NCBI RefSeq assembly: GCF_900101755.1
Contig: NZ_FNAE01000001.1
Coordinates: 1,178,001 to 1,242,000, forward strand
Origin: Ectopseudomonas alcaliphila
GTDB lineage: Bacteria > Pseudomonadota > Gammaproteobacteria > Pseudomonadales > Pseudomonadaceae
Reading direction: 5' to 3'
DNA length: 64,000 bases
The position numbers and the translations under genes were made by a program. Below the pieces are notes generated by a model. It was not told where the DNA came from and ran no database searches. It saw only the letters and a program-made list of their open reading frames with translations. Within the stretch, counting starts at the first letter, position 1. Each line of letters begins with the position of its first letter. Below are positions 21,954-34,054 of this stretch, piece by piece.

Positions 21954-22472
21954 ATGTCTGATTCCTACGACGACTTCTCCCTGGAGAAGAGCAAATCCCA
22001 GGTCAAACGCGAACTGCATGCCCTGCAGGACCTTGGCGAGCGACTGACCACGCTCAAGGCGGATCTGCTGGCCAAGATGCCGCTGACCGATGCCCTACGC
22101 CGCGCCCTCGCCGAAGCGCCGAAACATACCGCCAACGCCGCGCGCAAACGCCACATCCAGTTCATCGGCAAGCTGATGCGCGAACAGGATGTCGACGCGA
22201 TCGTCGCCATGCTCGACCAGGTGGACAGCTCCACCCGCGAGTACAACGAACGCTTTCACGCCCTCGAGCGCTGGCGTGACCGCCTGATCGCCGAAGGCGA
22301 CAGCGCGCTGGAGAGCTTCGTCGAGCTCTACCCCGACGCTGACGTCCAGCACCTGCGCGGCCTGGTCCGTCATGCTCAGCACGAAGCCGCGCGCAACAAG
22401 CCACCGGCTGCGGCGCGCAAGGTGTTCAAGTACATCCGCGAGCTCGACGAAATCCACCGCGGCCTGCGCTGA
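21954..22472 (+). CDS. darP: Ribosome biogenesis factor DarP (YjgA)
   Basis: 172 residues, highly charged and helical (DUF615). DarP associates with 50S assembly intermediates. The start [20 protein letters not shown] and the middle [17 protein letters not shown] are typical. It begins at the ATG at 21954; the longer open frame is non-coding. It lies between pmbA and tldD on the opposite strand, as in other pseudomonads. Confidence 0.92.
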   Translation: MSDSYDDFSLEKSKSQVKRELHALQDLGERLTTLKADLLAKMPLTDALRRALAEAPKHTANAARKRHIQFIGKLMREQDVDAIVAMLDQVDSSTREYNERFHALERWRDRLIAEGDSALESFVELYPDADVQHLRGLVRHAQHEAARNKPPAAARKVFKYIRELDEIHRGLR

Positions 22473-22484
22473 ACCTGCTTCGCT

Positions 22485-23927
22485 TTACGCACCAGTGCCG
22501 CCAACGGTGATCGCGTCGATCTTCAGCGTCGGCTGGCCGACGCCCACCGGCACCGACTGACCGTCTTTGCCGCACGTGCCGACGCCGCTGTCCAGCGCCA
22601 GATCATTGCCGACCATGGACACGCGGCTCATGGCCTCAGGGCCATTGCCGATCAAGGTGGCGCCTTTGACCGGCGCAGTGATCTTGCCGTCCTCGATCAG
22701 GTAGGCCTCGCTGGTGGAGAAGACGAACTTGCCGCTGGTGATGTCCACCTGGCCGCCACCCAGGTTGGCGCAGTAGATGCCCTTCTTCACCGAACGAATG
22801 ATTTCTTCCGGATCGCTTTCGCCAGCCAGCATGTAGGTGTTGGTCATGCGCGGCATCGGCAGGTGCGCGTAAGACTCGCGACGCCCGTTGCCGGTGGCGG
22901 CCACGCCCATCAGGCGGGCGTTGAGCTTGTCCTGCATGTAACCCTTGAGCACGCCGTTCTCGATCAGCGTGGTGCACTGGGTCGGCGTGCCTTCGTCGTC
23001 GACGCTGAGCGAGCCGCGACGGCCAGCCAGGGTGCCGTCATCGACGATGGTGCACAGGCTGGAAGCAACCTTCTGGCCGACCTGGCCGCTGTAGGCCGAA
23101 CTGCCCTTGCGGTTGAAGTCGCCTTCCAGGCCGTGGCCGACCGCTTCGTGCAACAGCACGCCGGACCAGCCGGCGCCCATCACCACCGGCATGCTACCGG
23201 CGGGTGCTGCGATGGCCTCGAGGTTGACCAGCGCCTGGCGCAGCGCCTCGCGGGCATAGCCCATGGCGCGGTCTTCATCGAGGAAATAGCGGTAGTCGGT
23301 ACGTCCGCCACCGCCATGGCCACCGCGCTCGCGGCGACCATTCTGCTCGACGATGACGCTGACATTGAAGCGCACCAACGGGCGGATATCGGCGCTGAGG
23401 CTGCCGTCATGGGCAGCGACCAGAATGCGATCCCAGACCCCGGCCAGGCTCACGGTGACCTGTTTGATGCGCGGGTCGAGCGCGCGCGTGGCGCGGTCGA
23501 TACGCTGCAACAATTCGACCTTCTCGGCGCGGCTCATGACGTCCAGCGGGTTGCCTTCGGCATACAACTGGGTCACCTGCGGGCTGACGAAAGCCTGCAC
23601 ACGGCCCTGCTGGCCAGCACGCGAGATCGAACGCGCGGCCTGTGCGGCCTGGGTCAGCGCATCGAGGCTGATCGCGTTGCTGTAGGCAAAACCGGTCTTC
23701 TCGCCGGACTGGGCGCGCACACCAACGCCCTGATCGAGGTTGAAACTGCCTTCCTTGACGATGCCATCCTCCAGTACCCAGGTTTCCGAAACCTGGCTTT
23801 GAAAGTACAGATCGGCGGCATCGATGCCTGGACCTGCGACTTCGCCCAGCACGCTGCTGAGGCTGTCGAACGTCAGGTTACCGGGCGCAAGCAGATGCTC
23901 GCTGACGGATTGCAACATCGTATTCAT
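22485..23927 (-). CDS. tldD: Metalloprotease TldD
   Basis: 480 residues, the catalytic subunit of the TldD/TldE protease. The zinc motif [13 protein letters not shown] (HExxxH) lies near residue 260, and the family end is [15 protein letters not shown]. The ATG at 23927 gives [20 protein letters not shown]; the longer frame overlaps the upstream amidase gene. It starts 2 bases after the stop of the nitrilase-family gene and is likely co-transcribed with it and yhdP. Confidence 0.95.
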   Translation of the reverse strand: MNTMLQSVSEHLLAPGNLTFDSLSSVLGEVAGPGIDAADLYFQSQVSETWVLEDGIVKEGSFNLDQGVGVRAQSGEKTGFAYSNAISLDALTQAAQAARSISRAGQQGRVQAFVSPQVTQLYAEGNPLDVMSRAEKVELLQRIDRATRALDPRIKQVTVSLAGVWDRILVAAHDGSLSADIRPLVRFNVSVIVEQNGRRERGGHGGGGRTDYRYFLDEDRAMGYAREALRQALVNLEAIAAPAGSMPVVMGAGWSGVLLHEAVGHGLEGDFNRKGSSAYSGQVGQKVASSLCTIVDDGTLAGRRGSLSVDDEGTPTQCTTLIENGVLKGYMQDKLNARLMGVAATGNGRRESYAHLPMPRMTNTYMLAGESDPEEIIRSVKKGIYCANLGGGQVDITSGKFVFSTSEAYLIEDGKITAPVKGATLIGNGPEAMSRVSMVGNDLALDSGVGTCGKDGQSVPVGVGQPTLKIDAITVGGTGA

Positions 23928-23929
23928 GG

Positions 23930-24778
23930 TCACTCCACAACAATCGGACGCGGTACGTCCGATGAAAAGAATCGGCGGTGCTGCTGCACCGGCATGCGCT
24001 GGCGAATGTTCGCCTGCTCGGCGGCATCGCGGGGAGCCAGCAAGGCCCCTTCTCCCTGATCCTGCTCGACCAGCACCTGACCCCATGGGTCGATGATCGC
24101 CGAGTGGCCGAACGTCAGACGCTGACCGGGGTGCTCACCGCCCTGCCCGGCCGCCAGTACATAGCACTGGGTTTCGATGGCGCGGGCGCGGGTCAAGACC
24201 TGCCAATGCGCCGCACCGGTCACGGCGGTGAACGCTGCCGGCACGCTGATCAGCTCGGCGCCGGCTTCACGCAGCGCACCGAACAGCTCAGGGAAGCGCA
24301 GGTCGTAACACACCGTCAGCCCCAGGCGCCCCACCGGTGTATCCGCGACGACCACACGTTGGCCATGGGCGAAATCGTCGGACTCGCGATAACGACCACG
24401 GTTGTCGGCGACATCGACATCGAACAGGTGCAGCTTGTCGTAACGGGCCACACGCTCGCCCTGATCATCGATCAGCAGTGAGCAGGCGTGCGGCTTGCCG
24501 TCGGCATCATCGTCGGGAGGCAGCGGCAAGGTGCCGGCCACTATCCATAAACTGAGGTCACGCGCAGCGCGTTTCAACCACGGCAGGATCGGCCCCTCGC
24601 CCAATGCCTCGGCGCGACCGATGGCAGCCAGGTCACGACGGCCCATGGCAGCAAAGTTCTCGGGCAACACGGCGAGGCGCGCACCGCCCTGCGCGGCACG
24701 CTCCAGCATACGGCGGGCCAGACGCAGGTTGGTTTGCACGTCGTCCTGGCTGACCATCTGGATTACAGCGAGATTCAT
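23930..24778 (-). CDS. Carbon-nitrogen hydrolase (nitrilase superfamily)
   Basis: 282 residues with the complete Glu-Lys-Cys triad: Glu in [12 protein letters not shown], Lys in [13 protein letters not shown], Cys in [15 protein letters not shown]. The pattern is close to Nit1/Nit2-type omega-amidases and deaminated glutathione amidases, which repair toxic amides; the substrate is not certain. The start is at 24778 (MNLAVIQM), with another ATG 12 bases upstream; neither has a strong ribosome site. It lies between yhdP and tldD. Confidence 0.88.
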   Translation of the reverse strand: MNLAVIQMVSQDDVQTNLRLARRMLERAAQGGARLAVLPENFAAMGRRDLAAIGRAEALGEGPILPWLKRAARDLSLWIVAGTLPLPPDDDADGKPHACSLLIDDQGERVARYDKLHLFDVDVADNRGRYRESDDFAHGQRVVVADTPVGRLGLTVCYDLRFPELFGALREAGAELISVPAAFTAVTGAAHWQVLTRARAIETQCYVLAAGQGGEHPGQRLTFGHSAIIDPWGQVLVEQDQGEGALLAPRDAAEQANIRQRMPVQQHRRFFSSDVPRPIVVE

Positions 24779-24827
24779 GGCGTCACTCATCGGTTCTTGG
24801 AGTAACAGCGTACGCCAAGAGACGACC

Positions 24828-27800
24828 TCATTGCGGTTTTTCGAAGGGCTTGTCGAAGCTGATCTCCGGGTCCTGCATCGGGCCCTTGACGTCGTACTGC
24901 ACACTGGCGAAGCGGGCGACCCTGTCGCCGAGCAATTTGTCCACCACGAACAGCGCCCCACCAATGGCCGGGGCGCCGACGATCAACGCCGCCAGCGGCA
25001 GGTTGTTGGTCACCGGCAGGGTCACCAGCAGCTTGGCGTCGATGCGCTCGTTGCGCATGTCGAGATTGCCATTGAGCTCCAGGTTGCTCGAAGGTCCGCT
25101 CAGGGTGATCGGTTCGTGAGTCACGAACAGGCCATTGATCGCCTGCAGGTTACCCTTGACCCGGTCGTAACTCAGCCCCTTGCCCAACAGGTCGGAGAAG
25201 TCCAGACGCAGGCGGCGGCCAATGGAGTTGAAGTTGAGCAGGCCGAACACGCGCAGCGCCTGAGCCGAGCCCTGCACTTCGACGAACTGACCTTTGCGCA
25301 GCGAGGCGTCGAGATTGCCGGAGAAGCGCTTGAGCGAGAACCAGGCCGGTGAGCCGGGCCAGTTGCCGTCGGCGTCCACACGGAAACTCTCGCTGGTGAC
25401 GCTCGGAGCGAAGTTCCAGGCCAACAACACCTTGCCCAGATCTTCGCCCTGCATGCGCCCCTTGTACCAACTGCTGGTGTTGCCCGGCGTACCCCGCCAG
25501 CCGGCGCTACCACCGATCTTCAGCCCCTGCAGGTCGAGGTCGAGCTCCTCGAAGCGCACACCCTGAGCTTCGGGCCTGACCTTGAGTGACCAGGCGCCCA
25601 GCACCTTGTCACCGCGCTGCACGCGCTGAATATTGATATCCAGTGCAGGAATCTGCCGAGGGTCGATATCGGCCAGAGGATCGGGCGCATCGCTGACTTT
25701 CGTCGCCTCGGGATCCGGCGCCGGCAACCGCACATGCTGCAGATCGATGCGAATAGGCACACCCTCGGCATCAGCCAGCAGCACGCGCCCGGCTGCCAGC
25801 TCGCTGTCGAGCTGCAAGGCCCAGCCCTGAGCTTCTCGTTCCAGGCCAAGCGTCAGTTGCTCGACCTCCTGACCAAAGCCGCGGAAACGTCCGATATCCA
25901 GCCGCGCACTACGGAACAGGCGCTGGCTGTCAGCATCCACCTTGACCGGATGTTGGCTGCCGAGCTGTTTCCAGGCATCCAGGTCCAGCTCATCCAGACG
26001 CCCACGCACTCGCAGCCCCTGGCCGGGCGGCAACCCCGCAGCACCACCACCGAGCACCACCTCACCACGGCCGTCAGCCAGCGCCCCCGGAGGTGCGGCC
26101 AGACTCAGGCTGGCCAGCTCACCATAATTCGCCCAGTAACGACGCTCGCGCCCGGAAAGGGTCATGCGCCAATCGGTATCACGCTCCTGCTCCGCCTTCT
26201 TGCCGAAGGGGGCTGGTAGATCGATCGCTACACCGCGCAGATTGGAGTCGACGCGCAGCTTGCTGTCATCGCCATCCAGGGTGAGACGCAGGCGATAAGG
26301 CAGCAGTCCGCTGGCCGGCAACTTTTGCGGCCCACCCAGCCACTGGCTGAGGGTATCGACCTGGACCTGTCCACGCAGATCGAACAGCGTGCGTGCCTGC
26401 CCGCGCGCACCCTCGGCGCGGATAGTGCCGCGCACCTGACGCCCGAAGACCTCGGCGCGAACATCCGGCGCGCTCAGCCCGGCAGCGCTATCGAAGCGAA
26501 ACGCACCCTGCACCTTGCTCAGTTGCAGGTCGGGATTGGCCAGTTTGAGGTTGGCGCCCTTGGTGGCGAAGTCCACCACCACACCGGGCGGCAACCCTTT
26601 CTGCAACGGAATATCCAGCTGCAGGCGCCCGGCCAGAGGCCCTTCACCTTGCCAACCGGCAAAGATCTCCGCTGTCCCCAGAGGCGCTTCCTGCAACAGT
26701 TTGATGGCGTCAGTCAGGCTGCTCTGGACCTGACCATCGAGTTCCAGGCGCGGCGGTTTGCCGTCATGGCGCAGGGGGATATTGGCAGTGACGTCATTGA
26801 CCTGGCTCTCCAGCAAACGCCCGCTCTGCAGACGCACACGCACCGCATCGTCCTCGATCAGCACCTCGCCCACGCCGTCACGCAGCGACGGCCAGCCAGG
26901 CTGGAAGGCCAACTCGGCATCCTTGACCTTGAAGAACAGGCTGAGGCTGCGTGCGCCCAACGGTGCGCCCTTGTTCAGCGACCCCTGATACTGGAAGTAG
27001 CCTTCTTCGACGTGGCCCGCGCGGATCGCCGTCTTCAACCAATGATCGAGCTCGGCGCTCATGCCGGGCGCGCGGCTCGGCAGGTACTTCTCGGTGTAGG
27101 ACGCATCGCCGTCGCGCATACCGACGCGAAGGTCCATGTAGTCTTCGGCCTCGGGATCGCTCAGCAGGCGGATCAGCATGTCCCCGGCGACCTGCCCTTC
27201 CTCGCCGTCCACGCGCATATAGGGGCTGTACAGGGTCAGGCCGGTTTCACTCCAGTCCCAGCTCAACCGCGCCTGGGCATGCCGATAACGCCAGGGTTTG
27301 GGGAACAGTTGATCCAGATGCAGGGCGAAATTCTCGCTGTTCAGGCGCAGTTCACCCTGGAACATATTGCCCGAGGCACTGCCACTGACGTTCTCGGCCG
27401 CCGGCGCACCGTGATAGGCCTGAATGCCCACCTTGTCCAGATTGGCGGCGAACTGCAAGCGCTCGGCGCCTTCACGCTGCGGGTAATAGTCGAGCAACAG
27501 GTTGTTGACCGCGCCAACCGGAGCCAGCGCGACCAGCACATCGCGTGCGGCATCGGGCATCGGCACCAGCGCGTGAACCAACGGAGACCAGGCAGCGAGA
27601 TCAAGACGATCAGCCGTCAGCGCCCAGCGCTCGTCGGCTTCGCCCGTATCCTGCTGCTTCAGGTTCAGGTGCAGCTCGCCGATGCGCTGCTCATCATGGG
27701 TCAAGGCCAGGGAGTCGATCTGCGCCCGCACGCCCTGCTTGTCTTGCGTGAAGAAGGCATTGAAGGCCAGGTCCTTGAGCGTCACCGCCTCATGCTTGGC

Positions 27801-28649
27801 CTGGCCGCCGGCCAGCTCTGGGGCATGCAGACGCAAGGCGCCCTGGTCCAAGGCCAGGCCACGGCCCTCCAGCCACAGCTCACCGCCGGCCTGCAAGCGC
27901 TGCACCTGCCAGTCGCCAAGCAGCGACTTGGGCAGCCAGGTGGCCCAGTCGCTCTGCGGCAGGCTCAGATAAAGCTCGGACTGCGCCTCGCGCCAGGTCT
28001 TGGGCTGCATGCGCGTGCGCAGCCGCAGCGCCACAGGCTGACCATCGGGCAGCAGCAGGCGGCCGTCGAGGCGCTGACTGTTGCTGCCGTAACGCAGGCT
28101 CAGGTTGACGTAGCTGAGCAGCAGCGGCTCCTGATCGAGCGGCTGCACCACCACGCGACTGTCGAGCAGACTGATGCGGTGCACGATCTGCAACTGCTCC
28201 AGTAACTGTTCGACATTCAGCTCAGGACCGCTGCGCTGTGGCCCCCCTTGCAACTGCCAGCCACCTTCGGCGTTCTGCTGCACGTTCAGTTGCAGACCGT
28301 CGAACTGCAGGTGGGCGATGCGCGGCTGGCGTGCCAGCAGGCTACCGCCCACATCCGGCACCAGTCGCACGCGCTCCAGACTGAGGCCTTCCTCTTCGCT
28401 ACCCAGGCGTACGTCATGCGCCTCCAGCACCGGGGCAAAACCCTGCCAACGACCTTCGAGGCGACCGATACGAACCGGCACACCCAGCTGCGCCGTGGCA
28501 CGGTCTTCCAGTTCGAGCCGATATTCGGCGACCAGCGGCACCAGCTCACGGCCCAGGCTGACGTACAGCGCAGCCAGCACCAGCAAGGCGGCGCAAAGAC
28601 CCAGGCCCCAGCGCAGCAGCGCCGAAAAAAGGCGCGCCAGGGCGTTCAC
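24828..28649 (-). CDS. yhdP: AsmA-like inner membrane protein YhdP
   Basis: 1273 residues, the largest gene here. One N-terminal membrane helix (about residues 10-32) anchors a long periplasmic beta-taco domain with the AsmA-like start QLGVPVRIGRLEGRWQGFAP and a C-terminal AsmA2 region. YhdP-type proteins (with TamB and YdbH) carry phospholipids from inner to outer membrane. The start codon is GTG. It follows rng by 17 bases, in the E. coli order mreBCD-maf-rng-yhdP-tldD. Confidence 0.93.
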   Translation of the reverse strand: MNALARLFSALLRWGLGLCAALLVLAALYVSLGRELVPLVAEYRLELEDRATAQLGVPVRIGRLEGRWQGFAPVLEAHDVRLGSEEEGLSLERVRLVPDVGGSLLARQPRIAHLQFDGLQLNVQQNAEGGWQLQGGPQRSGPELNVEQLLEQLQIVHRISLLDSRVVVQPLDQEPLLLSYVNLSLRYGSNSQRLDGRLLLPDGQPVALRLRTRMQPKTWREAQSELYLSLPQSDWATWLPKSLLGDWQVQRLQAGGELWLEGRGLALDQGALRLHAPELAGGQAKHEAVTLKDLAFNAFFTQDKQGVRAQIDSLALTHDEQRIGELHLNLKQQDTGEADERWALTADRLDLAAWSPLVHALVPMPDAARDVLVALAPVGAVNNLLLDYYPQREGAERLQFAANLDKVGIQAYHGAPAAENVSGSASGNMFQGELRLNSENFALHLDQLFPKPWRYRHAQARLSWDWSETGLTLYSPYMRVDGEEGQVAGDMLIRLLSDPEAEDYMDLRVGMRDGDASYTEKYLPSRAPGMSAELDHWLKTAIRAGHVEEGYFQYQGSLNKGAPLGARSLSLFFKVKDAELAFQPGWPSLRDGVGEVLIEDDAVRVRLQSGRLLESQVNDVTANIPLRHDGKPPRLELDGQVQSSLTDAIKLLQEAPLGTAEIFAGWQGEGPLAGRLQLDIPLQKGLPPGVVVDFATKGANLKLANPDLQLSKVQGAFRFDSAAGLSAPDVRAEVFGRQVRGTIRAEGARGQARTLFDLRGQVQVDTLSQWLGGPQKLPASGLLPYRLRLTLDGDDSKLRVDSNLRGVAIDLPAPFGKKAEQERDTDWRMTLSGRERRYWANYGELASLSLAAPPGALADGRGEVVLGGGAAGLPPGQGLRVRGRLDELDLDAWKQLGSQHPVKVDADSQRLFRSARLDIGRFRGFGQEVEQLTLGLEREAQGWALQLDSELAAGRVLLADAEGVPIRIDLQHVRLPAPDPEATKVSDAPDPLADIDPRQIPALDINIQRVQRGDKVLGAWSLKVRPEAQGVRFEELDLDLQGLKIGGSAGWRGTPGNTSSWYKGRMQGEDLGKVLLAWNFAPSVTSESFRVDADGNWPGSPAWFSLKRFSGNLDASLRKGQFVEVQGSAQALRVFGLLNFNSIGRRLRLDFSDLLGKGLSYDRVKGNLQAINGLFVTHEPITLSGPSSNLELNGNLDMRNERIDAKLLVTLPVTNNLPLAALIVGAPAIGGALFVVDKLLGDRVARFASVQYDVKGPMQDPEISFDKPFEKPQ

Positions 28650-28666
28650 CTCGACGGCCCCCGTGC

Positions 28667-30124
28667 TCAGAGCAGCACCACGTCGTACTGTTCCTGGGAA
28701 TACATGGTTTCCACCTGGAACTTGATGGTACGTCCGATAAAGGCTTCCAGATCGGCGACGTTGCCCGACTCTTCATCGAGCAGGCGATCGACCACCTTCT
28801 GATTGGCCAGCACGCGATAGCTTTCCGCCTGGTAGGCACGCGCTTCACGCAGAATCTCGCGGAAGATCTCGTAGCAGATGGTCTCCGGCGTCTTCAACTT
28901 GCCGCGCCCCTGGCAGGCGCTGCAGGGCTCGCAGAGGATCTGCTCGAGGCTTTCGCGGGTACGCTTGCGGGTCATCTGCACCAGGCCCAGTTCGGTGATG
29001 CCGATGATGTTGGTCTTGGCGTGATCACGCTCGAGCTGCTTTTCCAGGGTGCGCAGCACCTGACGCTGATGCTCCTCGTCCTCCATGTCGATGAAGTCGA
29101 TGATGATGATGCCGCCCAGGTTGCGCAGACGCAGCTGGCGGGCAATGGCCGTGGCCGCCTCGAGGTTGGTCTTGAAGATGGTTTCTTCGAGGGTACGATG
29201 GCCGACGAAGGCGCCGGTGTTGACGTCTATGGTGCTCATCGCCTCGGCGGGGTCGACCACCAGGTAGCCGCCGGACTTCAGCGGCACCTTGCGCTCCAGT
29301 GCGCGCTGGATTTCGTCCTCGACACCGTACAGATCGAAGATCGGCCGTTCGCCTGGGTAGTGCTCCAGACGATCGGCAATCTCCGGCATCAATTCGGCGA
29401 CGAACTGGGTGATCTTCTGGAAGGTTTCCCGCGAGTCCACGCGAATCTTCTCGGTGCGCGGGCTGACCAGGTCACGCAGGGTACGCAGCGCCAGGGACAG
29501 ATCCTCGTAGATCACCGTGGGCGCCTTGCTGTTCTGGATCTGCGCACCGATCTGGTCCCACAGGCGACGCAGATAACGGATGTCGATCAGAATCTCGTCG
29601 GCGCCAGCGCCCTCGGCAGCGGTGCGCAGGATGAAGCCGCCGGCTTCCTCGATGCCTTCGGCGGCGACGCAATCGGCGACCACCTGCTTGAGGCGCTCGC
29701 GCTCGGCTTCATCTTCGATCTTCAGGGAAATGCCGACATGACTGGTGCGCGGCATGTATACCAGGTAACGCGAAGGGATCGACAGCTGGGTGGTCAGACG
29801 CGCGCCCTTGCTGCCGATGGGGTCCTTGGTGACCTGCACCACCAGGCTCTGCCCTTCGTGCACCAGGGCGCTGATGGGCTCCACCGCAGCACCCTCGCGG
29901 GTGGAAATCTCCGAGGCATGGATGAAGGCCGCGCGCTCCAGACCGATATCGACGAAGGCGGCCTGCATACCAGGCAGCACCCGTACGACCTTGCCCTTGT
30001 AGATATTGCCGACGATGCCGCGCTTCTGCGTGCGCTCGACGTGCACTTCCTGCAGCACACCGTTTTCCACCACCGCCACGCGCGACTCCATCGGCGTGAT
30101 ATTGATCAGAATCTCTTCGCTCAT
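28667..30124 (-). CDS. rng: Ribonuclease G
   Basis: 485 residues, matching RNase G and lacking the long RNase E C-terminal scaffold. An S1-like domain lies at about residues 35-115 (RGIVGNIYKGKVVRVLPGMQ, FVDIGLERAAFIHASEI). The catalytic metal-binding aspartates are in the region ending IDVNTGAFVG and GGIIIIDFIDMEDEEHQ. The zinc-link CEPCSACQGRG follows. It matures the 16S rRNA 5' end and degrades mRNAs. Confidence 0.96.
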   Translation of the reverse strand: MSEEILINITPMESRVAVVENGVLQEVHVERTQKRGIVGNIYKGKVVRVLPGMQAAFVDIGLERAAFIHASEISTREGAAVEPISALVHEGQSLVVQVTKDPIGSKGARLTTQLSIPSRYLVYMPRTSHVGISLKIEDEAERERLKQVVADCVAAEGIEEAGGFILRTAAEGAGADEILIDIRYLRRLWDQIGAQIQNSKAPTVIYEDLSLALRTLRDLVSPRTEKIRVDSRETFQKITQFVAELMPEIADRLEHYPGERPIFDLYGVEDEIQRALERKVPLKSGGYLVVDPAEAMSTIDVNTGAFVGHRTLEETIFKTNLEAATAIARQLRLRNLGGIIIIDFIDMEDEEHQRQVLRTLEKQLERDHAKTNIIGITELGLVQMTRKRTRESLEQILCEPCSACQGRGKLKTPETICYEIFREILREARAYQAESYRVLANQKVVDRLLDEESGNVADLEAFIGRTIKFQVETMYSQEQYDVVLL

Positions 30125-30227
30125 GCATCCATCCTGGTGATCATGCCGGCCGGGCTACTGCACCGCCCCGCGGACTCAAGCTTTCGGGCACGTCCAAAAA
30201 CTACCTATGCTGCCACCGCCTGGGCTC

Positions 30228-30830
30228 CTAGCGCGGCCCTTTCGCCGGCAACTGCCAGCAGGCAATACCGAATTCGCCAAGCAGTTCGGCAGTTTCGCAC
30301 AGCGGCAGACCGACCACTGCCGAATAGCTGCCCTGCAATTGGCTGACGAACACGGCCGCCAACCCCTGGATACCATAACTGCCCGCTTTGTCACATGGTT
30401 CGCCGCTGGCCCAGTAGGCCTCGATTTCCGCCTCGCTGATAGGACGAAAGCTCACCTCACTGCTGACCACGCGCGCCGCCTCGCGACCGCCACCGACCAG
30501 CGCCACGGCCGTCAGCACCTGATGGCTGCGCCCCGACAGGGCCCGAAGCATGGCGCGCGACTCATTGAAGTCCGCCGGTTTGCCGAGAATGCGTCCATCC
30601 AGCACCACAGCGGTGTCGGCGCCCAGCACCACGGCATCGTCACGCCCGCCCAAGGCGAGCAGACCGGCACGCGCTTTCTCCCGCGCCAGACGCTCTACAT
30701 AGGCTGCTGCCGGCTCGGCTGGCAATGGATTTTCATCTATCGAGGCGATTTGCGTGACGCAAGGCACAGCGATCTGAGCCAGCAATTCACGGCGACGGGG
30801 CGAGGCGGAGGCCAGAAACAGCTCGGCCAT
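30228..30830 (-). CDS. maf: Maf/YhdE nucleotide pyrophosphatase
   Basis: 200 residues. Maf family landmarks are [15 protein letters not shown] at the start, [19 protein letters not shown], and the later [13 protein letters not shown]. The position between mreD and rng matches E. coli YhdE, which hydrolyses dTTP and UTP, including modified forms. The ATG at 30830 gives MAELFLAS; the longer frame runs into mreD. It starts 49 bases after mreD. Confidence 0.92.
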   Translation of the reverse strand: MAELFLASASPRRRELLAQIAVPCVTQIASIDENPLPAEPAAAYVERLAREKARAGLLALGGRDDAVVLGADTAVVLDGRILGKPADFNESRAMLRALSGRSHQVLTAVALVGGGREAARVVSSEVSFRPISEAEIEAYWASGEPCDKAGSYGIQGLAAVFVSQLQGSYSAVVGLPLCETAELLGEFGIACWQLPAKGPR

Positions 30831-30879
30831 GCGGGTATCTCCCTTGGCGAACTGCGGCCAGCCGTGCGGCAGGCCGCGT

Positions 30880-31368
30880 TCAGTTGACGTTGAGGCGCAG
30901 GTGCAGACCGCGCAGGATGGCGCAGATCCAGGGCCACAGCAGGGCACTGACCAGTGCCGGCAGGACGAAGGCCAGGGTTGGAGGACGGCTACCGGTCAGG
31001 GCGTTGAGCCACAGCTGAACCAGCTGGGCGAGGCCGAACACCACCATCAGCACCATGCTCTGCTGCCACATGGGGAACATGCGCAGGCGCTGATGCAGAC
31101 TCAGCACCAGAAAAGTGATCAGGGTGAGGATCAAGGCGTTCTGCCCGAGCAGGGTGCCGAACAGCACGTCCTGCGCCAGGCCAAGAATCCAGGCGGTGGT
31201 CATGCCGACACGATGCGGCAGGGCCAGCACCCAGTAGGTGAGGATCAAGGCGACCCACAGCGGGCGGCCGATCTGCATGAACTCGGGCAGCGGCGAAACG
31301 CTGAGCAGCAGGCCCAGCGCCAGGCTCAGCCAGATCACCCAGCCGTTACGGGGCTGTACGCCAGCCAT
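30880..31368 (-). CDS. mreD: Rod shape-determining protein MreD
   Basis: 162 residues with five or so hydrophobic helices ([42 protein letters not shown] and others). MreD is the small membrane partner in the elongasome, working with MreC and RodA. Its ATG shares a base with the mreC stop. Sequence conservation in this family is low, so the call leans on hydrophobic pattern and position. Confidence 0.93.
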   Translation of the reverse strand: MAGVQPRNGWVIWLSLALGLLLSVSPLPEFMQIGRPLWVALILTYWVLALPHRVGMTTAWILGLAQDVLFGTLLGQNALILTLITFLVLSLHQRLRMFPMWQQSMVLMVVFGLAQLVQLWLNALTGSRPPTLAFVLPALVSALLWPWICAILRGLHLRLNVN

Positions 31369-32342
31369 CAGTTCGTCTCCTCTGCGGGGGCGTCCGCGGC
31401 CGGTGCGTCAGGTGCCGCCTCGCCATTGCGCGCCTGCTCGGCTTCGCGGTCGGCGGCTTCCTGAGCCTCGGCGGAATCATTGGCACGCTGCTCGGGCGTG
31501 CGCCGGTCGGAGAACACCAGCAGCAGGTAACGGCTGCGATTGAGCGCGGCAGTGGGGACGGCACGGACGATGGCGAACGGCTGGCCAGAGTCGTGAATCA
31601 CTTCCTTGACCGTGGCCACCGGGTAGCCGGCCGGGAAGCGCTGGCCCATGCCGGAGCTGACCAGCAGATCGCCTTCCTTGATATCGGCGGTATCGGCAAC
31701 GTGGCGCAGCTCCAGGCGCTCCGGGTTGCCGGTGCCGACGGCGATGGCACGCAGGCCGTTGCGGTTGACCTGTACCGGGATGCTGTGGGTGGTGTCGGTA
31801 AGCAACAGCACGCGCGAGGTGTAGGGCATGATCTCGACCACCTGCCCCATCAGCCCGCGCGCATCGAGCACCGGCTGACCGAGGAACACGCCATCCTTCT
31901 CACCCTTGTCGATCAGGATGCGGTGGGTATAGGGGTTGGGATCGACACCGATCAGCTCGCCGACCAGAACCTCCTCGTCCACCAGCGCGGCGGAGTTGAG
32001 CAACTCGCGCAGGCGCACGTTCTGCTCGGTCAGCGCTGCCAGCTTCTGCAGGCGACGCTGCAACAGCAGGGCCTCGGCCTTGAGCTTCTCGTTCTCGGCC
32101 ATCAGTTCGCTGCGCGAAGAAATCTGCTGAGTCGCACCGTCCCACGCACGCACGGGCACATCGGCCAGCCAATAGAAGGGCGTGAGCACCAGCCCCATCT
32201 GGCTGCGCATCGGTTTGAGCGTCTCGAAGCGGGCATCGACCACCATCAGCACTGCCGACAGCACGGCAAATACCAGCAGGCGAATGCCCAGCGAGGGGCC
32301 TTTGGCGAAGAGCGGCTTAATGACCTGCTCCTCGTGCGCCAC
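31368..32342 (-). CDS. mreC: Rod shape-determining protein MreC
   Basis: 324 residues. One membrane helix (about 20-40), a coiled coil (SELMAENEKLKAEALLLQRR, to residue 105), then the periplasmic beta-domain with VLLLTDTTHSIPVQVNRNGL. The start is GTG at 32342, since no ATG exists in frame nearby. The last 45 residues form an Ala/Glu/Pro-rich low-complexity tail after YLLLVFSDRR, longer than the E. coli end. MreC links MreB to the wall synthases. Confidence 0.94.
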   Translation of the reverse strand: MAHEEQVIKPLFAKGPSLGIRLLVFAVLSAVLMVVDARFETLKPMRSQMGLVLTPFYWLADVPVRAWDGATQQISSRSELMAENEKLKAEALLLQRRLQKLAALTEQNVRLRELLNSAALVDEEVLVGELIGVDPNPYTHRILIDKGEKDGVFLGQPVLDARGLMGQVVEIMPYTSRVLLLTDTTHSIPVQVNRNGLRAIAVGTGNPERLELRHVADTADIKEGDLLVSSGMGQRFPAGYPVATVKEVIHDSGQPFAIVRAVPTAALNRSRYLLLVFSDRRTPEQRANDSAEAQEAADREAEQARNGEAAPDAPAADAPAEETN

Positions 32343-32473
32343 ATGGGCGGAAAGCGCGCGAATTCATGCGAAAGGCAAACCGGTCAGGCGAAGGTTGGGC
32401 CGAGTGTACTGCAATGCTCGAATATGCGCGTGCCGCCCGGAGGCGGCACGGCGAGCGTCCACAGCCGTGGGAC

Positions 32474-33523
<1,050 letters not shown>

Positions 33524-33751
33524 CTAGGCAACGCGTGGGTGAAGGCCAGGCGCGGAAAACGCGCAGGTAAAAAGTGCGGCAAACTCTAACAACGGCAGGG
33601 ATTTTGAGCAAGGCGGCAATATGGTAGATTGCCTGTTTTTCCGGGCCTTGTAGCTGCACATCGCGGCCTTTGACCGCTGGCTCGCGACATCCGTTCCCTG
33701 CAGCCGCATCACCGATGCCCTCTCTGTCTTACTTCCACTGGAGAACCCCCG

Positions 33752-34039
33752 ATGGCGCTTGAACGCTCCGAGGTGGAAAAAATCGCCCACCTGGCCCGCC
33801 TGGGTCTGAACGAAGGCGATATTCCGCAAACCACCGAGACCCTGAACAGTATTCTCGGTCTGATCGACCAGATGCAGGCCGTCGACACCCAGGGTATCGA
33901 ACCCCTGGCCCACCCGCTGGAAGCCACCCAGCGCCTGCGCGCCGACGTGGTCAACGAGAGCAACCAGCGCGACGTTTACCAGGCGATCGCCCCGGCCGTG
34001 GAAAGCGGCCTGTACCTCGTGCCGAAAGTCATCGAATAA
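33752..34039 (+). CDS. gatC: Asp-tRNA(Asn)/Glu-tRNA(Gln) amidotransferase subunit C
   Basis: 95 residues: [20 protein letters not shown] and the C-terminal [15 protein letters not shown] are the GatC pattern. It stabilises the GatA-GatB complex that amidates mischarged Asn/Gln tRNAs. CTGGAGAA lies 10 bases upstream. It is the first gene of gatCAB, with gatA 15 bases downstream. Confidence 0.96.
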   Translation: MALERSEVEKIAHLARLGLNEGDIPQTTETLNSILGLIDQMQAVDTQGIEPLAHPLEATQRLRADVVNESNQRDVYQAIAPAVESGLYLVPKVIE

Positions 34040-34054
34040 AGGAAAGGGCTCGAC

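Noticed and set aside
26325..28205. A 626-codon open frame on the plus strand
   Set aside because: It is antisense to yhdP, rich in Gln, Gly, Ala and His as expected from the complement of GC-rich coding DNA, and has no domain. yhdP has full family support.
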